DNA of 64,000 nucleotides from Candidatus Nitrosopumilus sp. GTDB lineage: Archaea > Thermoproteota > Nitrososphaeria > Nitrososphaerales > Nitrosopumilaceae. Made by a program: the position numbers and the translations under genes. Below the pieces are notes generated by a model, which did no database searches, was not told the origin of the DNA, and saw only the letters and a list, made by a program, of their open reading frames with translations. This document shows positions 1 through 9,843 of the stretch, in pieces (position 1 is the first letter of the stretch; the number at the start of each line of letters is the position of its first letter). The stretch spans positions 1 to 64,000 of the forward strand of contig JAOTTS010000010.1 in assembly GCA_029864335.1 (NCBI GenBank), in the 5' to 3' direction.

Positions 1-27
1 TCGTGGGTTCAAATCCCACTTCCCGCA
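1..27 (+). tRNA. tRNA, 3' end only (identity unknown)
   Basis: The window opens inside a tRNA. A T stem-loop with a five-base stem GTGGG/CCCAC and loop TTCAAAT is followed by the acceptor 3' strand TTCCCGC and discriminator A. CCA is not encoded. The anticodon lies before the window, so the amino acid cannot be named. The 5' acceptor strand should be GCGGGAA. Confidence 0.85.
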
Positions 28-32
28 CTTTA

Positions 33-1976
33 TCAAATATTTTCTAATTTTTTCTCAATGTTTTTTAAAAGAAGATCATTTACTATTTTGCCTGAAGCTT
101 TTCCTCTTAATTCCTTCATAACAATTCCCATTAATGGTCCAATTGATCGTTCTTTTTGATTTTTGACTATTTCTTGATTTTTTTCAATTATATCTATGAT
201 GATTTCTTCTACTTTTACTTCATCAATAGCCTCAATTGATGCATTTTTCAAAGCTTCATCAATTGTTTGGGACTTGCCAGACATGATATTCTCATAGATT
301 ATCTCAATTGATTCTTTTGCAATTTTTCCTTCTGCTAACAGTTGAAATGATTTTATTAAGTTCTCTTCTGTTAATAATTTAGAATTTAGCCCATTTCTCT
401 CTAAATTAGTAATTGTAGAACATAAAATTGATGCAACAAAAGTAGGATTGATTTTAATTTTTTCAACAATTTTTTCAAATAATTCAATATAACGCGAATC
501 AAAAATTTGCTCAGAAAGCTGAGAATTCAATTCATACTTTTTTTGTAATTCTAAAAGTGATTCATCCCATGATTTTGGAATATTTTTCTTAGCATTTTCT
601 AATTCTTGATTTGTAACTGAAATTGGGGGGATATCTGTTTCAGGATACATTCTTGACGCACCTGGACGTGGTCTTAAGAATACTGTTTCACCGGTCTGTG
701 TAGCCAATCTAGTTTCTGCAGGAACTCCTTTTCTTGCTTCTTCCAATCTATTGATAATTAAATTAATTGCAAAATCTATTTTTGAAGAAGGAGCTGCAAT
801 AATCAAAAATGCGTCATTTTGATTAACTTTTAAAATATTTTTTACAATTAAAATATCGTCCTCTTCAATTCCATAGTTTGGTAGTTCATCAGAATGAAAA
901 ACTCCTCCAATACCATAAAACTTTACTAATTGTCCTATCTCTTTTCCTAATCTAATTCCTTCAAATGGTGTATACCCAAACATTCCAGAAAAATTCTCAA
1001 TTTTTATTGCTTTGATAATTGAATTATCTTTTAATGCCTTTTGAATTATTTTAGATTTACAACTTTTCCAATTTTCCGTGATATCAAAAATATTTTCATT
1101 TTTTGAAATTCCATCAAAATCTGAATTCCTTAATTTTTTAGCAATTTTTACTAATCCAAACTGCCTTTTAGCCTCAAATTCTACTACTTTTTCTAATTGA
1201 TCCAATCGTTGAACTCCTTTTACTTCTACTACTCCTCCTCCATCTTTTACTGAAACATTGACATCTTGTCGAATTGATCCAATTCCTCTGGTTACTTTTT
1301 TGGTACTTCGTAGTAATCTACCTAAAAATAATGCAATTTTTTTAATTTTTTTAGAATCTCCTTCTACAGGATCTAATGCAATCTCTAAAAGAGGGACACC
1401 AAGACGATCTATACTATATTCTCTAATGTTTCCTTTGTCTCCAAGAAGTTTTGCTGCATCTTCTTCAAGACAAATTGATTGTACACCTACTTTCTCACCA
1501 TCAACTTCAATTTGCCCTCCTTGTGAAATTAACATAGTTCGTTGAAATCCTGTTGTATTTGAACCGTCAATAACAGTTTTTCTCATTGGATAAATTTCAT
1601 TAAAAATTTTTGAATTAAGTGATGTTGCAATTACAAGTGCAAGTTCTTTTGCATCATTATCTAAGTTATGGGGTGGTTCTTCATCTTGTTCAACTAAACA
1701 ACTACTTTCTGAATTTGCATAATAGACTATTGTTTTTGATTTTGATTTTTCAAACAATGCAGCTGGATCATATTCCCCCAATTCACTCTTAACTGCACGT
1801 AATTTCCTTTGAAATTTAATAGTATATTCTTCTGATTCAATTGGTTTACAATTACAAAATAATTTTTTGTTTGTTGCTAATTGTTGATGAATTTCTAATC
1901 CTATTTTTAATCCAATATCAGTTATAGAAAATTCTGGCACTTTATTCACTCTCTCAATTTGATATCTCTGATGCAA
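33..1976 (-). CDS. gatE: Glu-tRNA(Gln) amidotransferase subunit E
   Basis: GatE is the tRNA-binding and kinase-type subunit of the archaeal GatDE enzyme, which converts Glu-tRNA(Gln) to Gln-tRNA(Gln) in the cytoplasm. The protein starts with the GatB/GatE hallmark GLEIHQQL near residue 27. It has the family length (about 630-650 residues) and ends in a helical YqeY-like tail. It lies directly downstream of gatD and overlaps its 3' end by 23 bases if the ATG at 1976 is used. GTG codons at 1949 or 1940 would remove the overlap and give a start closer to other GatE proteins, so the start is uncertain. No lesions are seen. Confidence 0.95.
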   Translation of the reverse strand: MHQRYQIERVNKVPEFSITDIGLKIGLEIHQQLATNKKLFCNCKPIESEEYTIKFQRKLRAVKSELGEYDPAALFEKSKSKTIVYYANSESSCLVEQDEEPPHNLDNDAKELALVIATSLNSKIFNEIYPMRKTVIDGSNTTGFQRTMLISQGGQIEVDGEKVGVQSICLEEDAAKLLGDKGNIREYSIDRLGVPLLEIALDPVEGDSKKIKKIALFLGRLLRSTKKVTRGIGSIRQDVNVSVKDGGGVVEVKGVQRLDQLEKVVEFEAKRQFGLVKIAKKLRNSDFDGISKNENIFDITENWKSCKSKIIQKALKDNSIIKAIKIENFSGMFGYTPFEGIRLGKEIGQLVKFYGIGGVFHSDELPNYGIEEDDILIVKNILKVNQNDAFLIIAAPSSKIDFAINLIINRLEEARKGVPAETRLATQTGETVFLRPRPGASRMYPETDIPPISVTNQELENAKKNIPKSWDESLLELQKKYELNSQLSEQIFDSRYIELFEKIVEKIKINPTFVASILCSTITNLERNGLNSKLLTEENLIKSFQLLAEGKIAKESIEIIYENIMSGKSQTIDEALKNASIEAIDEVKVEEIIIDIIEKNQEIVKNQKERSIGPLMGIVMKELRGKASGKIVNDLLLKNIEKKLENI

Positions 1977-3243
1977 TATTTTTAAGCATAATTTTCTTTA
2001 CTTCTTCAATATTTTGTGAATTTCCTATTGCCCACATTGTCTTAACTAATGCCACTTCTGGAATCATATTTTCTAAGGGAATTATGCCTAGATTAAGTAA
2101 ATCACGACCACTTTCATAAACTGTCATTCGAACTCTACCGTCAATGCATTGAGAAGTCATGCCTAAAAAAATCCCTTCATCATTTGCTTTTTTTATACTA
2201 TTATACATTATCCTTCCAATATGGCCTAATCCTGTTCCTTCAAAAATTATTCCTTTGTAACCCATCTCAATAATTTTTTCTAATACATCTGGATCATATC
2301 CAGGATGATATTTTACTAATGCAACTTTAGTATCTAAGTTAATTCTTGGATAGAATTCATTTGTTTTAAAAAAATCTTCTTTAATATTTTTTTGAATTTG
2401 ATTTTCTGCAATTATGAATGCAGGATCATCTCCAATTGTTTGAAATGCACCTCTTTTACTAGTGTGATTTTTTCTTACTCTAGTCCCTATATGACATGCA
2501 ATTATTTCATCATTTTCATCATGATGCATCACAACATAGACGCCTTTAGTATTACTTGAAGTGATAAATTTTGTTGCACCAATCAAATTTAATGCTGCAT
2601 CAGATGAAGCACGATCTGAAGATCTTTGAGAACCTACAAGTACAATTGGTATTGAAAATCCTGCTAATGCAAATGAAAGAAATGATGATGTATAATGCAT
2701 AGTATCTGTACCATGCGCAATAATTATCCCAGCATAATCTGATTTAGAATATTCGTTTATCTTTTTAGCAATTTGCAACCAGTGTTCAGGCATTATGTTC
2801 TCAGAATATTCTGAAAATAAAACCTCTGCATCAATATTGGCAATTTTAGCAAGTTCTGGAACAGATGCATTAAGTTCTTCAGCTGTTAATACAGGGGTTA
2901 CTGAACCTGTTCGATAATCAATTTTACTTGCAATTGTTCCTCCTGTAGATAATAGTAAAATTTTTGGTAATCCTTCTCTTTTTTCTATTCTTTCTCTTTT
3001 TTCAATTATTTTTTCTGTAACTTGATTTTTCTCAATTTTTTCAATATTGGCAATTTCTAATCCTATATTGTATCCATTTTTTAATTTCAAAACAATATGT
3101 TTGTCATCGCTATGTTCATACCTTGGCATTATTATGCCTGAATACACAATATCTGTAACAATCTTAACAGAATCTCCAATTGCAATTTTATTTGCCTTTA
3201 GAAATTCTAATGAATTACCCTCATATCCTCTATATTCTGACAT
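1954..3243 (-). CDS. gatD: Glu-tRNA(Gln) amidotransferase subunit D
   Basis: GatD is the asparaginase-like subunit that releases ammonia from glutamine for GatE. A short N-terminal domain (about 1-90) precedes an L-asparaginase fold with the first catalytic Thr motif TGGTIAS at 100-106 and the second, HGTDTM, at 177-182. The extra N-terminal domain and 429-residue length separate GatD from stand-alone asparaginases. It forms a two-gene operon with gatE. The ATG at 3243 is the first good start. Confidence 0.96.
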   Translation of the reverse strand: MSEYRGYEGNSLEFLKANKIAIGDSVKIVTDIVYSGIIMPRYEHSDDKHIVLKLKNGYNIGLEIANIEKIEKNQVTEKIIEKRERIEKREGLPKILLLSTGGTIASKIDYRTGSVTPVLTAEELNASVPELAKIANIDAEVLFSEYSENIMPEHWLQIAKKINEYSKSDYAGIIIAHGTDTMHYTSSFLSFALAGFSIPIVLVGSQRSSDRASSDAALNLIGATKFITSSNTKGVYVVMHHDENDEIIACHIGTRVRKNHTSKRGAFQTIGDDPAFIIAENQIQKNIKEDFFKTNEFYPRINLDTKVALVKYHPGYDPDVLEKIIEMGYKGIIFEGTGLGHIGRIMYNSIKKANDEGIFLGMTSQCIDGRVRMTVYESGRDLLNLGIIPLENMIPEVALVKTMWAIGNSQNIEEVKKIMLKNIASEISN

Positions 3244-3275
3244 TTATGAGAATTAGATTTATTATTTTATTAAAA

Positions 3276-5462
3276 CTACCTGTAATAGGAAGCCACTAGT
3301 TTTTCGCCTAACTTTAGATCTTTTTGTTCTCTGACTTTTTTTACTGCTTCTTCAAAGTGTTTCATAGTAACCTTGGCATCAATAGTAGTTTTCTCAATAT
3401 CTTTTTCATCTGGATGTGAATCTAAAAATTCATGAATTACAAGAGACACTGCAGTATTTGCAATGGATGCTGTGTCTGCACCGCTGAGTCCATCAGTTAG
3501 ATCAGCAATTTTCTCAATATCAACATGTTGAGGATCACTCTTATCATCAATTATTGGAATTTTTGCTGCATTAATTTTCAAGATACTCTTTCTACTCTCT
3601 TTATCTGGAAGTGGAATCTGAATAATTTTATCAAATCTTCCAGGCCTTAATAATGCAGGATCTATCATATCTGCTCTATTTGTTGCAGCTAGCACAATAA
3701 CTCCATGCATATTTTCCATTCCATCTAATTCTGTAAGTAATTGACTTACAACTCTTTCAGTAACTGCTGTTTCTCCACCTGCACCTCTTATTGGTGCAAT
3801 GGAATCTATTTCATCAAAGAATATAACACATGGTGCAGACTGACGCGCTCTTTTGAAAATCTCTCTAATTCCTCTTTCTGATTCTCCTACCCATTTTGAT
3901 AAAAGTTCGGGACCTCTAACAGAAACAAAGTTTGCTTCACTTTGTGTAGCTACTGCTTTTGCAAGTAATGTCTTACCTGTTCCACTTGGACCATGAAGTA
4001 AGATTCCTCTTGGCATAGTATGTCCTAATTTATCATAAAGACCAGGATATTTCATAGGCCATTCAACAGCCTCTTGTAGCTCACGTTTGACATCTTCCAA
4101 TCCTCCAACGTCATCCCATTTCACATCTGGATTTTCTATGAAAACTTCTCTCATTCCTGAAGGTGTAACTTCAATCAAAGCTTTGAGGAAATCATCATTA
4201 TTTACAATCAATTTATCCAAAGTTTCTGGAGGAACTTTTTCTTCTTCTAAATTAAGAATAGGCAGTAACCTTCTCAGGCATTTCATTGCAGCCTCTTTAC
4301 AGAGATATTCCAAGTCTGCACCAACATAGCCGTGACTGACTGCTGAAATTTTATCAATATTAACATCGTCAGAAAGAGGCATGTTTCTACTATGAATTGC
4401 AAGAATATCTTTTCTTCCTTTCTTGTCTGGAACTTTAATCTCAATTTCTCTATCAAATCTTCCTGGTCTTCTAAGTGCAGGATCAATTGCATTTGGTCTG
4501 TTTGTTGCGGAAATAACAATTACTTTTCCTCTAGCTTCTAGACCATCCATTAATGACAACATTTGAGAAACAACTCTTCTTTCAACTTCACCAGTGACTT
4601 CTTCTCTTTTTGGTGCAATAGAATCTATTTCATCAACAAAGATAATTGATGGGGATTTTTCTCTTGCCTCTTTGAAAATTTCCCTTAGTCTTGCTTCACT
4701 TTCTCCGTAAAACTTACTCATGATTTCTGGACCTGAGATACTGATAAAATGTGCATTACTTTCATTGGCTACTGCTTTTGCAAGTAATGTCTTACCTGTT
4801 CCAGGAGGCCCATACAACAGGACACCTTTTGGCGCTTCAATTCCTAACTTTTCAAAAATTTCTGGATGTCTTAATGGAAGCTCAATCATTTCTCTAACTT
4901 TCTTAATCTCATCTGTTAAACCACCAATGTCTTCATAGGTAACTTGTGGAACTCCGCGTAATGTTTCTCCTTTTTCAGCAATATGGAAAACAGTTTTTTG
5001 AGTAACTAAAACAGCATCAGCTGCGGGAGTAACTCCAATAACTTGAAAAGTTAAACGTCCACCAAAATATGGGACCATTACATTATCACCTTTAATCAAA
5101 GGAACGCTTTCTAGGGCATCTGCAAGATATCTTTCATCAATTGGAGGAATTGCTTCTAATGGAGCAACTACTATTTTTTCTGCAGCAACTGCTTTTATTT
5201 TTCTAACAGAAATTGTATCACCAATTGCAATTCCTGAATTATTTCTTCCAAGTCCATCAATTCTGATAATTCCTTTTCCTTCATCAGATGGATACAAAGG
5301 AAGACATTTTGCAACTGTTCTTCTTTTTCCTTTAATTTCAATAACATCGCCTGTAGAGGCATTTAGAGTATCCATAGAATCATAATCTATTCTTGCTACT
5401 CCTCTCCCAACATCTCTGGTATATGCTTCAAGAACTTTGAGAGAAAGACCGCTTTGACTCAT
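3276..5462 (-). CDS. Cdc48/VCP-family AAA+ unfoldase
   Basis: This is a two-ring AAA+ ATPase of the Cdc48/p97/VAT family, which unfolds proteins for the archaeal proteasome. An N-terminal Cdc48 N-domain (about 1-180) precedes D1 with Walker A GPPGTGKT (218-225) and Walker B DEID (277-280), then D2 with GPSGTGKT (491-498) and DEID (550-553). Arginine-finger and SRH motifs are intact in both rings. The C-terminus ends SYYR, which looks like the HbYX motif used to dock on the 20S proteasome. It is transcribed divergently from rpl2. A TATA-like element lies about 26 bases before the ATG. Confidence 0.96.
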   Translation of the reverse strand: MSQSGLSLKVLEAYTRDVGRGVARIDYDSMDTLNASTGDVIEIKGKRRTVAKCLPLYPSDEGKGIIRIDGLGRNNSGIAIGDTISVRKIKAVAAEKIVVAPLEAIPPIDERYLADALESVPLIKGDNVMVPYFGGRLTFQVIGVTPAADAVLVTQKTVFHIAEKGETLRGVPQVTYEDIGGLTDEIKKVREMIELPLRHPEIFEKLGIEAPKGVLLYGPPGTGKTLLAKAVANESNAHFISISGPEIMSKFYGESEARLREIFKEAREKSPSIIFVDEIDSIAPKREEVTGEVERRVVSQMLSLMDGLEARGKVIVISATNRPNAIDPALRRPGRFDREIEIKVPDKKGRKDILAIHSRNMPLSDDVNIDKISAVSHGYVGADLEYLCKEAAMKCLRRLLPILNLEEEKVPPETLDKLIVNNDDFLKALIEVTPSGMREVFIENPDVKWDDVGGLEDVKRELQEAVEWPMKYPGLYDKLGHTMPRGILLHGPSGTGKTLLAKAVATQSEANFVSVRGPELLSKWVGESERGIREIFKRARQSAPCVIFFDEIDSIAPIRGAGGETAVTERVVSQLLTELDGMENMHGVIVLAATNRADMIDPALLRPGRFDKIIQIPLPDKESRKSILKINAAKIPIIDDKSDPQHVDIEKIADLTDGLSGADTASIANTAVSLVIHEFLDSHPDEKDIEKTTIDAKVTMKHFEEAVKKVREQKDLKLGEKLVASYYR

Positions 5463-5481
5463 ACATAAATGCCCCCTGTCT

Positions 5482-5493
5482 AATTTTTATACC
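5482..5493 (-). promoter_or_regulatory. TATA box of the cdc48-like gene
   Basis: On the minus strand the sequence reads GGTATAAAAATT and is centred about 26 bases upstream of the cdc48 ATG at 5462. That is the spacing expected if transcription starts at or beside the start codon. Confidence 0.5.
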
Positions 5494-5531
5494 TTTGTGG
5501 CAATTTTCATAACTTACAATAGTATCACAAG

Positions 5532-5541
5532 CTTAAAATCC
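5532..5541 (+). promoter_or_regulatory. TATA-like box of rpl2
   Basis: The sequence CTTAAAATCC is centred about 28 bases upstream of the TTG start of rpl2 at 5565, again suggesting a nearly leaderless transcript. It shares a 102-base divergent intergenic region with the cdc48 promoter. Confidence 0.4.
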
Positions 5542-5564
5542 TCTTTCCGTAGGAAACGATCAAC

Positions 5565-6299
5565 TTGGGTAAGAGACCATTAGTTAGAAGACGTGGCCGT
5601 GGAGGAATGCAGTTTAGATCTACATCTACTGGTAAAGTAGGCTCAAAAGCAAATTATCCTCGTTTTTCACTTGCAGAACAACATAAAGGTGAAATTATCG
5701 ATTTGGTTCACGAACGTGGAAGAGAAGCACCATTAGCTAAAATTCGATTTGAAGACGGATCTGTTTCATACGTTCCAGCAATTCTTGGAGCTAAAGTAGG
5801 TGAAATTTTACAATTTGGATTAAAATCAAAGATTGAAAAAGGAAATGTAATCAGTGTTCAAAATATTCCTGACGGTACAATTGTCTGTAATATTGAAAAA
5901 CATTTTGGAGATGGTGGCGCTATAGTTAAATCTGCAGGTACTAATGCAACTATTTTCTCTCATGGTGATGAGGGAGTTACTGTTAAACTACCATCTGGAC
6001 GATTTACTACACTAAATCCAAAGAACAGAGCCATGATAGGTACTCTTGCTGGTGGTGGAGCCAGTGAACGACACTTTATGAGTGCTGGAAACAAATGGCG
6101 TAGTTTTAAGGCTAAAGGAAAAAAATATCCCATTGTTAGAGGTGTTGCTCAAGCAGCATATGTTCACCCACACGGTGGTGGTCGTCATCAACACGTCGGA
6201 CAAAGCTCAACTGTTTCAAGAGATGCTCCTCCTGGTGCAAAGGTAGGAAGTATTGCTGCTAGAAAGACTGGTAGAGCTAGAATTAAAGAAAGAAAGTAA
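5565..6299 (+). CDS. rpl2: 50S ribosomal protein L2 (uL2)
   Basis: uL2 binds 23S rRNA near the peptidyl-transferase centre. The protein has the expected length (244 residues), a basic N-terminus (GKRPLVRRRGRGG) and the conserved C-terminal loop HPHGGG at about 202-207, which includes the His linked to peptidyl-transferase function. The start is TTG at 5565: it gives the canonical N-terminus, and no ATG lies near. Unusually, the neighbours are cdc48 and an acylphosphatase, not the L23 and S19 genes that normally flank it in the S10 cluster. Confidence 0.97.
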   Translation: MGKRPLVRRRGRGGMQFRSTSTGKVGSKANYPRFSLAEQHKGEIIDLVHERGREAPLAKIRFEDGSVSYVPAILGAKVGEILQFGLKSKIEKGNVISVQNIPDGTIVCNIEKHFGDGGAIVKSAGTNATIFSHGDEGVTVKLPSGRFTTLNPKNRAMIGTLAGGGASERHFMSAGNKWRSFKAKGKKYPIVRGVAQAAYVHPHGGGRHQHVGQSSTVSRDAPPGAKVGSIAARKTGRARIKERK

Positions 6300-6348
6300 T
6301 TTCTCTTTAACCTAAAATTGATTAATGACTCTTTGAAATCTATCTTTA

Positions 6349-6627
6349 ATGTCAAAACAACGGATTAGAATTTTTGTAACCGGTAGAGTACAAGGAGTTT
6401 TTTTTCGTCAGACATTAAAAACAAAAGCAAAACAAAATGATGTTTATGGTTGGGTAAAAAATTTGAAAGATGGTCGTGTTGAATCTGTTTTAGAAGGGAA
6501 CACAGAAAATATTTCCAGACTAATTGAATGGGCTCATGGTGGACCTGCAAATGCAATTATTGAAGATGTAGAAATTCGAAATGAAAAATTCACTGGAGAA
6601 TTTTCAAAATTTGATGTTGTATATTAA
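6349..6627 (+). CDS. Acylphosphatase
   Basis: A small enzyme (92 residues) that hydrolyses acyl phosphates. The signature GRVQGVFFR at about 12-20 carries the phosphate-binding loop and catalytic Arg, and GWVKNLKDGRVE at about 34-45 carries the catalytic Asn. Length and motif spacing are normal. It follows rpl2 by 49 bases in the same direction. Its end overlaps the convergent gene at 6624 by four bases. Confidence 0.93.
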   Translation: MSKQRIRIFVTGRVQGVFFRQTLKTKAKQNDVYGWVKNLKDGRVESVLEGNTENISRLIEWAHGGPANAIIEDVEIRNEKFTGEFSKFDVVY

Positions 6628-6956
6628 TGGATTTTATCAAATGCATCTTTAATTATATTGCCAAATTCTAAAATTTTTTGTTTTTTGCTTATCTGAATAA
6701 TTTGTATTAGCTCTTTTCTACTTTTTTGAATTTTAATAATTACTCCTTCTTTTTGAGGTTCTATATCTGCAAACCATCTAAAAGTTATTGATTTACAAAA
6801 AACAACTCTATGCATCCTAATATCTTCAACTACATTTTCTCCTAAAGAGAAGCAAAATTCTCTAATGGAATCAAAAAGAGGTAATACTGAACTTGGAATT
6901 TGTTTCTTAAATTCTTCATAATTTCTTTTATTACCAAATGAGATTTTTCCTTCCAT
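6624..6956 (-). CDS. DUF5655-like domain protein
   Basis: A 110-residue soluble protein that I match by pattern to the DUF5655 family. Typical features are a central stretch around residues 40-60 ending in ITFRWFADIEP and a short basic C-terminus. These domains often occur in small stand-alone proteins of unknown role, and I cannot assign a reaction. It is convergent with acylphosphatase and has its own upstream region beside the SRP RNA 3' end. Confidence 0.6.
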   Translation of the reverse strand: MEGKISFGNKRNYEEFKKQIPSSVLPLFDSIREFCFSLGENVVEDIRMHRVVFCKSITFRWFADIEPQKEGVIIKIQKSRKELIQIIQISKKQKILEFGNIIKDAFDKIH

Positions 6957-6985
6957 GACCTTGCAATTTTGATTTAAATTATAAA

Positions 6986-7302
6986 GGTAGTAGATCTGCT
7001 GGCTCCAGTCTAGACGAATAACCCCATTTCAAGGCATACAAGATCCGCCACGTTGACGAGGAAGCGTGGATGCTCCACCTTAGGATTGCTCCCTCCCGGA
7101 CCTCATCCCTTTCGATGGTTCGGTCTTAGAAGTTATCCCTTCGGATATTTCTAGTCCTGCAACCACCCGCCTCGGCGTGATTTCATTTCCGCACACCAAG
7201 CGGGAATTACCCATCTAGAGATTTACCCAACAGTTACTGATCTCTGCATATAGCCGGTTTCAGAACAGGGCACGGCTGGCACCCTAATCCTACCTACTAC
7301 CA
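6986..7302 (-). ncRNA. Signal recognition particle 7S RNA
   Basis: This 317-base segment is much richer in G+C than its surroundings and has no open frame. On the minus strand it carries the SRP helix 8 signature GGTCCGGGAGGGAGCAATCC followed by TAAGG. Its ends pair: 5' TGGTAGTAG with 3' CTACTACC, as in archaeal helix 1, which closes the molecule. The length matches archaeal 7S RNAs (about 300-315). It would bind SRP19 and SRP54 for co-translational targeting. The ends are set by the terminal helix, so they may be off by a few bases. Confidence 0.93.
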
Positions 7303-7333
7303 TTTTTTCTAAAGAAAGTATGTTATATTTGCA

Positions 7334-8248
7334 TTAGGTTTGATTTTCTTTTAGTTTTAAAACCATATTGCAAACTGAGCATATGTTTCCAGTGCATTCA
7401 GTTCCACATTTTTCACAAGTTATTTTTTCTTTTGAATTTGAAATCTTTACAATTTGAGAAATTTTGAGAATTGATTGATAGAAATTATTTTTAATTCCAC
7501 TATGTTGGTTTTCTAGAGAATTTAGAAATTCACGAATCTCTGTTCTTATTCCTTCATTCATGTGTGGACATGGTTCTGATTGAAATGGAATGTCATTTGT
7601 AAATGCATAAAATACTATTTCAGATTCATATATCTCACAAAATGGTTTTATCTTTCTTAAAGAATTTGAAGATGTATCAGGATCCATCCATCCAATCTTA
7701 GTTGTATCTCCTGAAAGCATATTTATGACAAATGTTTGTAATGTGTCATCTAGATTGTGGCCAGTTGCAATTACATCTGCCCCAACATCTTTTGCTGCAT
7801 AATCAATTGCACGTCTTCTTAAAATTCCACAAATTGAACAAGATGAAGTTCTTTCATTTTCTCTTAATTCTAATGCTTCATCTAGTGTTAATTCAAACAA
7901 ATCTTTGTAAGAATAAACTTTGTGTTCAACATTTAATTCACTACAAAAATTCTCTACGATTTCTAATGCCTCATTTCTATATCTTGGAATTCCTTCATCT
8001 ATTGTAATTGCTATTATTCTAAAATTATGTGTAGATGCCATTTCATGAATAATTTTTAGTAATACTAAGGAATCTTTTCCACCAGAAACAGCAACAGCTA
8101 CTAATTCATTATATTTAATCATGTTATATTTCGAAATAGTCTTAGCAGTTTTTCTAATAATAGAGTTTGAGAAACAAGTTGAGCATAACTTTTGACCTGA
8201 ATATTTTCTTGTATAGACAGCTGGATTTTGGCAACTATCACAAATCAT
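7334..8248 (-). CDS. TtuA/Ncs6-family tRNA 2-thiolation enzyme (ATP-pyrophosphatase)
   Basis: An adenylating sulfur-transfer enzyme expected to make 2-thiouridine in tRNA. It begins with a zinc ribbon (CDSC at 3-6, CSTC at 22-25), then the PP-loop SGGKDS at 55-60, a central CSIC motif with nearby GHNLDDTLQ, and a second C-terminal zinc ribbon (CEKC, CSVC). This order of elements and the 304-residue length fit the TIGR00269/TtuA-Ncs6 group. Archaeal members usually use a Fe-S cluster on the central Cys residues. Which tRNA position is modified cannot be told from sequence. Confidence 0.88.
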   Translation of the reverse strand: MICDSCQNPAVYTRKYSGQKLCSTCFSNSIIRKTAKTISKYNMIKYNELVAVAVSGGKDSLVLLKIIHEMASTHNFRIIAITIDEGIPRYRNEALEIVENFCSELNVEHKVYSYKDLFELTLDEALELRENERTSSCSICGILRRRAIDYAAKDVGADVIATGHNLDDTLQTFVINMLSGDTTKIGWMDPDTSSNSLRKIKPFCEIYESEIVFYAFTNDIPFQSEPCPHMNEGIRTEIREFLNSLENQHSGIKNNFYQSILKISQIVKISNSKEKITCEKCGTECTGNICSVCNMVLKLKENQT

Positions 8249-8291
8249 GAATTTCTTGATATTTTTTCATTAATGATTCTTTAGATGGATT

Positions 8292-9488
8292 CTATATCGT
8301 AAACCATCCAGACTTCAAATATGATAAAGCAATATTAAGCCCAAATAGACAAAACGTGAATGCGTAAATTCCCCACATGACCACATTAACTGATTTGTCT
8401 GATATTTTTTTATCAATAATTGTATGAATGAATTTTCCTCCATCTAATATTGGCAGGGGAAGCATATTGATAATTCCTATGAAAAATGAAATCATCCATA
8501 ACCATAACAAAAACATTGAAACGTTAGGATCGTTCCATTCGATGAAATTCATTATTGGTTTGTAGGCAAATGTGTTGTCTCTCATAATTCCTATTAATCC
8601 TCTATCAGGATCTTCAGGCGATGGAATTATTTCAACACCAAATTCAAGTATTTGACTATCTCTTAACACTGTAACTGTTGCTGTTTTACCCGGATTCAAG
8701 CTGGGAAAATCAACTGGACTAAAGATCGGTATTCCATTAATTGATGTAATGATATCATTTGCAAGTAATCCAGCTTGTTCAGCTCCAGAATTTTCTATAA
8801 TTGATAGAATCAAAACTCCGTCAGGTAATTCATAAAATGTACTGAGAAGTGGTTCAGGTAGTACCATTGCAAAAAATGGATTTGTTAATAAAATAACTCC
8901 TAAAATAAATGCAAAAATTACGTTTGATGTTGCCCCTGCACCAATCACTCTTAATTTTGAAATCTTTTTTGCCTTTTCAAACTCTTCTTCGTCTGGTTCT
9001 ACAAATCCTGCAAACATTGCGATAAATATTGCAAATCCTCCTGTTTTGATCTTTATTTTTTCCAAAGCAGCAACTATTCCATGGGCTCCTTCATGAACTA
9101 CAAGAACAATTGGAATTGATAGTAAAAAATATGTAATTGATGATGCTGATGTTAATGTCACTCCTGGGATAAGTACTGTTAGTTCTGAGAATTCAGATTG
9201 TGCAACAAAAAAGTTTGACACATTATTGAGTAAAAACCAAAATGCAAAACCCATCATTATAAAACCTGCAATTACACTAGTATCTGCAAAAACTCTAATT
9301 CCTCTTTTGGTTCTACTGAGAATTTTATTTAGAACTGAGTTGACACCTTTGTTTTTGTACACTAAACTGTAAGCCTTTATTTCAAAACCATATTTTTCTA
9401 ATTTCAGAGATTTAGCAATAATAACGATTATGACCCAAGCAATTAAGACATAAATAATCGAATTTTGAGTAATAAAATCAAGTTCCAA
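8292..9488 (-). CDS. Site-2 protease family membrane metalloprotease (M50)
   Basis: A membrane-embedded zinc protease. From the start used here the zinc motif HEGAH lies at about 132-136 in a membrane segment, and the third ligand motif LDGGK sits near residue 360 in another. A PDZ-like domain lies between them. Six or so hydrophobic segments are visible. I chose TTG at 9488: the longer frame to 9551 would run into the divergent cutA gene, and the protein is strongly hydrophobic right after this codon. Substrates are unknown; family members cleave membrane regulators. Confidence 0.88.
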   Translation of the reverse strand: MELDFITQNSIIYVLIAWVIIVIIAKSLKLEKYGFEIKAYSLVYKNKGVNSVLNKILSRTKRGIRVFADTSVIAGFIMMGFAFWFLLNNVSNFFVAQSEFSELTVLIPGVTLTSASSITYFLLSIPIVLVVHEGAHGIVAALEKIKIKTGGFAIFIAMFAGFVEPDEEEFEKAKKISKLRVIGAGATSNVIFAFILGVILLTNPFFAMVLPEPLLSTFYELPDGVLILSIIENSGAEQAGLLANDIITSINGIPIFSPVDFPSLNPGKTATVTVLRDSQILEFGVEIIPSPEDPDRGLIGIMRDNTFAYKPIMNFIEWNDPNVSMFLLWLWMISFFIGIINMLPLPILDGGKFIHTIIDKKISDKSVNVVMWGIYAFTFCLFGLNIALSYLKSGWFTI

Positions 9489-9531
9489 ACTAATTGTTAA
9501 TTTTTTAAGGTACGTACATTTATCGGTTACT

Positions 9532-9843
9532 ATGAAACCTGTAATAATCATTTCAACTTATCCTAACAAAAAATCAATTTCTAAAATTGCAAATGATCTT
9601 GTAAAAAATAAAATAGTAGCATGTGTTAACTTTTCAAAAATTTCTTCAATTTATTCTTGGAATGGAAAAATTGAAAATACATCCGAATATCTTGCTATTT
9701 TTAAAACTATGACAAAAAATAAAAAATTATTAAAAAAGAAAATTTTGGAAACACATCCATACGATGTTCCTGAAATAGTAGAAGTTGATGTTACTTCAAT
9801 CAATAAATCATATCTTAATTGGTTAATTGACTCTACAAATTAA
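9532..9843 (+). CDS. cutA: CutA1 divalent-cation tolerance protein
   Basis: A small trimeric protein (103 residues) of the CutA1 family, linked to copper and other divalent-ion tolerance, with an uncertain molecular role. The family signature THPYDVPEIV is at about 80-89, and the N-terminal strand and Cys-containing turn VACVNF are present. It is divergent from the protease gene and overlaps the convergent pelA 3' end by four bases. Confidence 0.93.
   Translation: MKPVIIISTYPNKKSISKIANDLVKNKIVACVNFSKISSIYSWNGKIENTSEYLAIFKTMTKNKKLLKKKILETHPYDVPEIVEVDVTSINKSYLNWLIDSTN

Noticed and set aside
5463-5564. Replication origin between cdc48 and rpl2
   Set aside because: The 102-base divergent region is explained by two promoters and has no repeated origin boxes.
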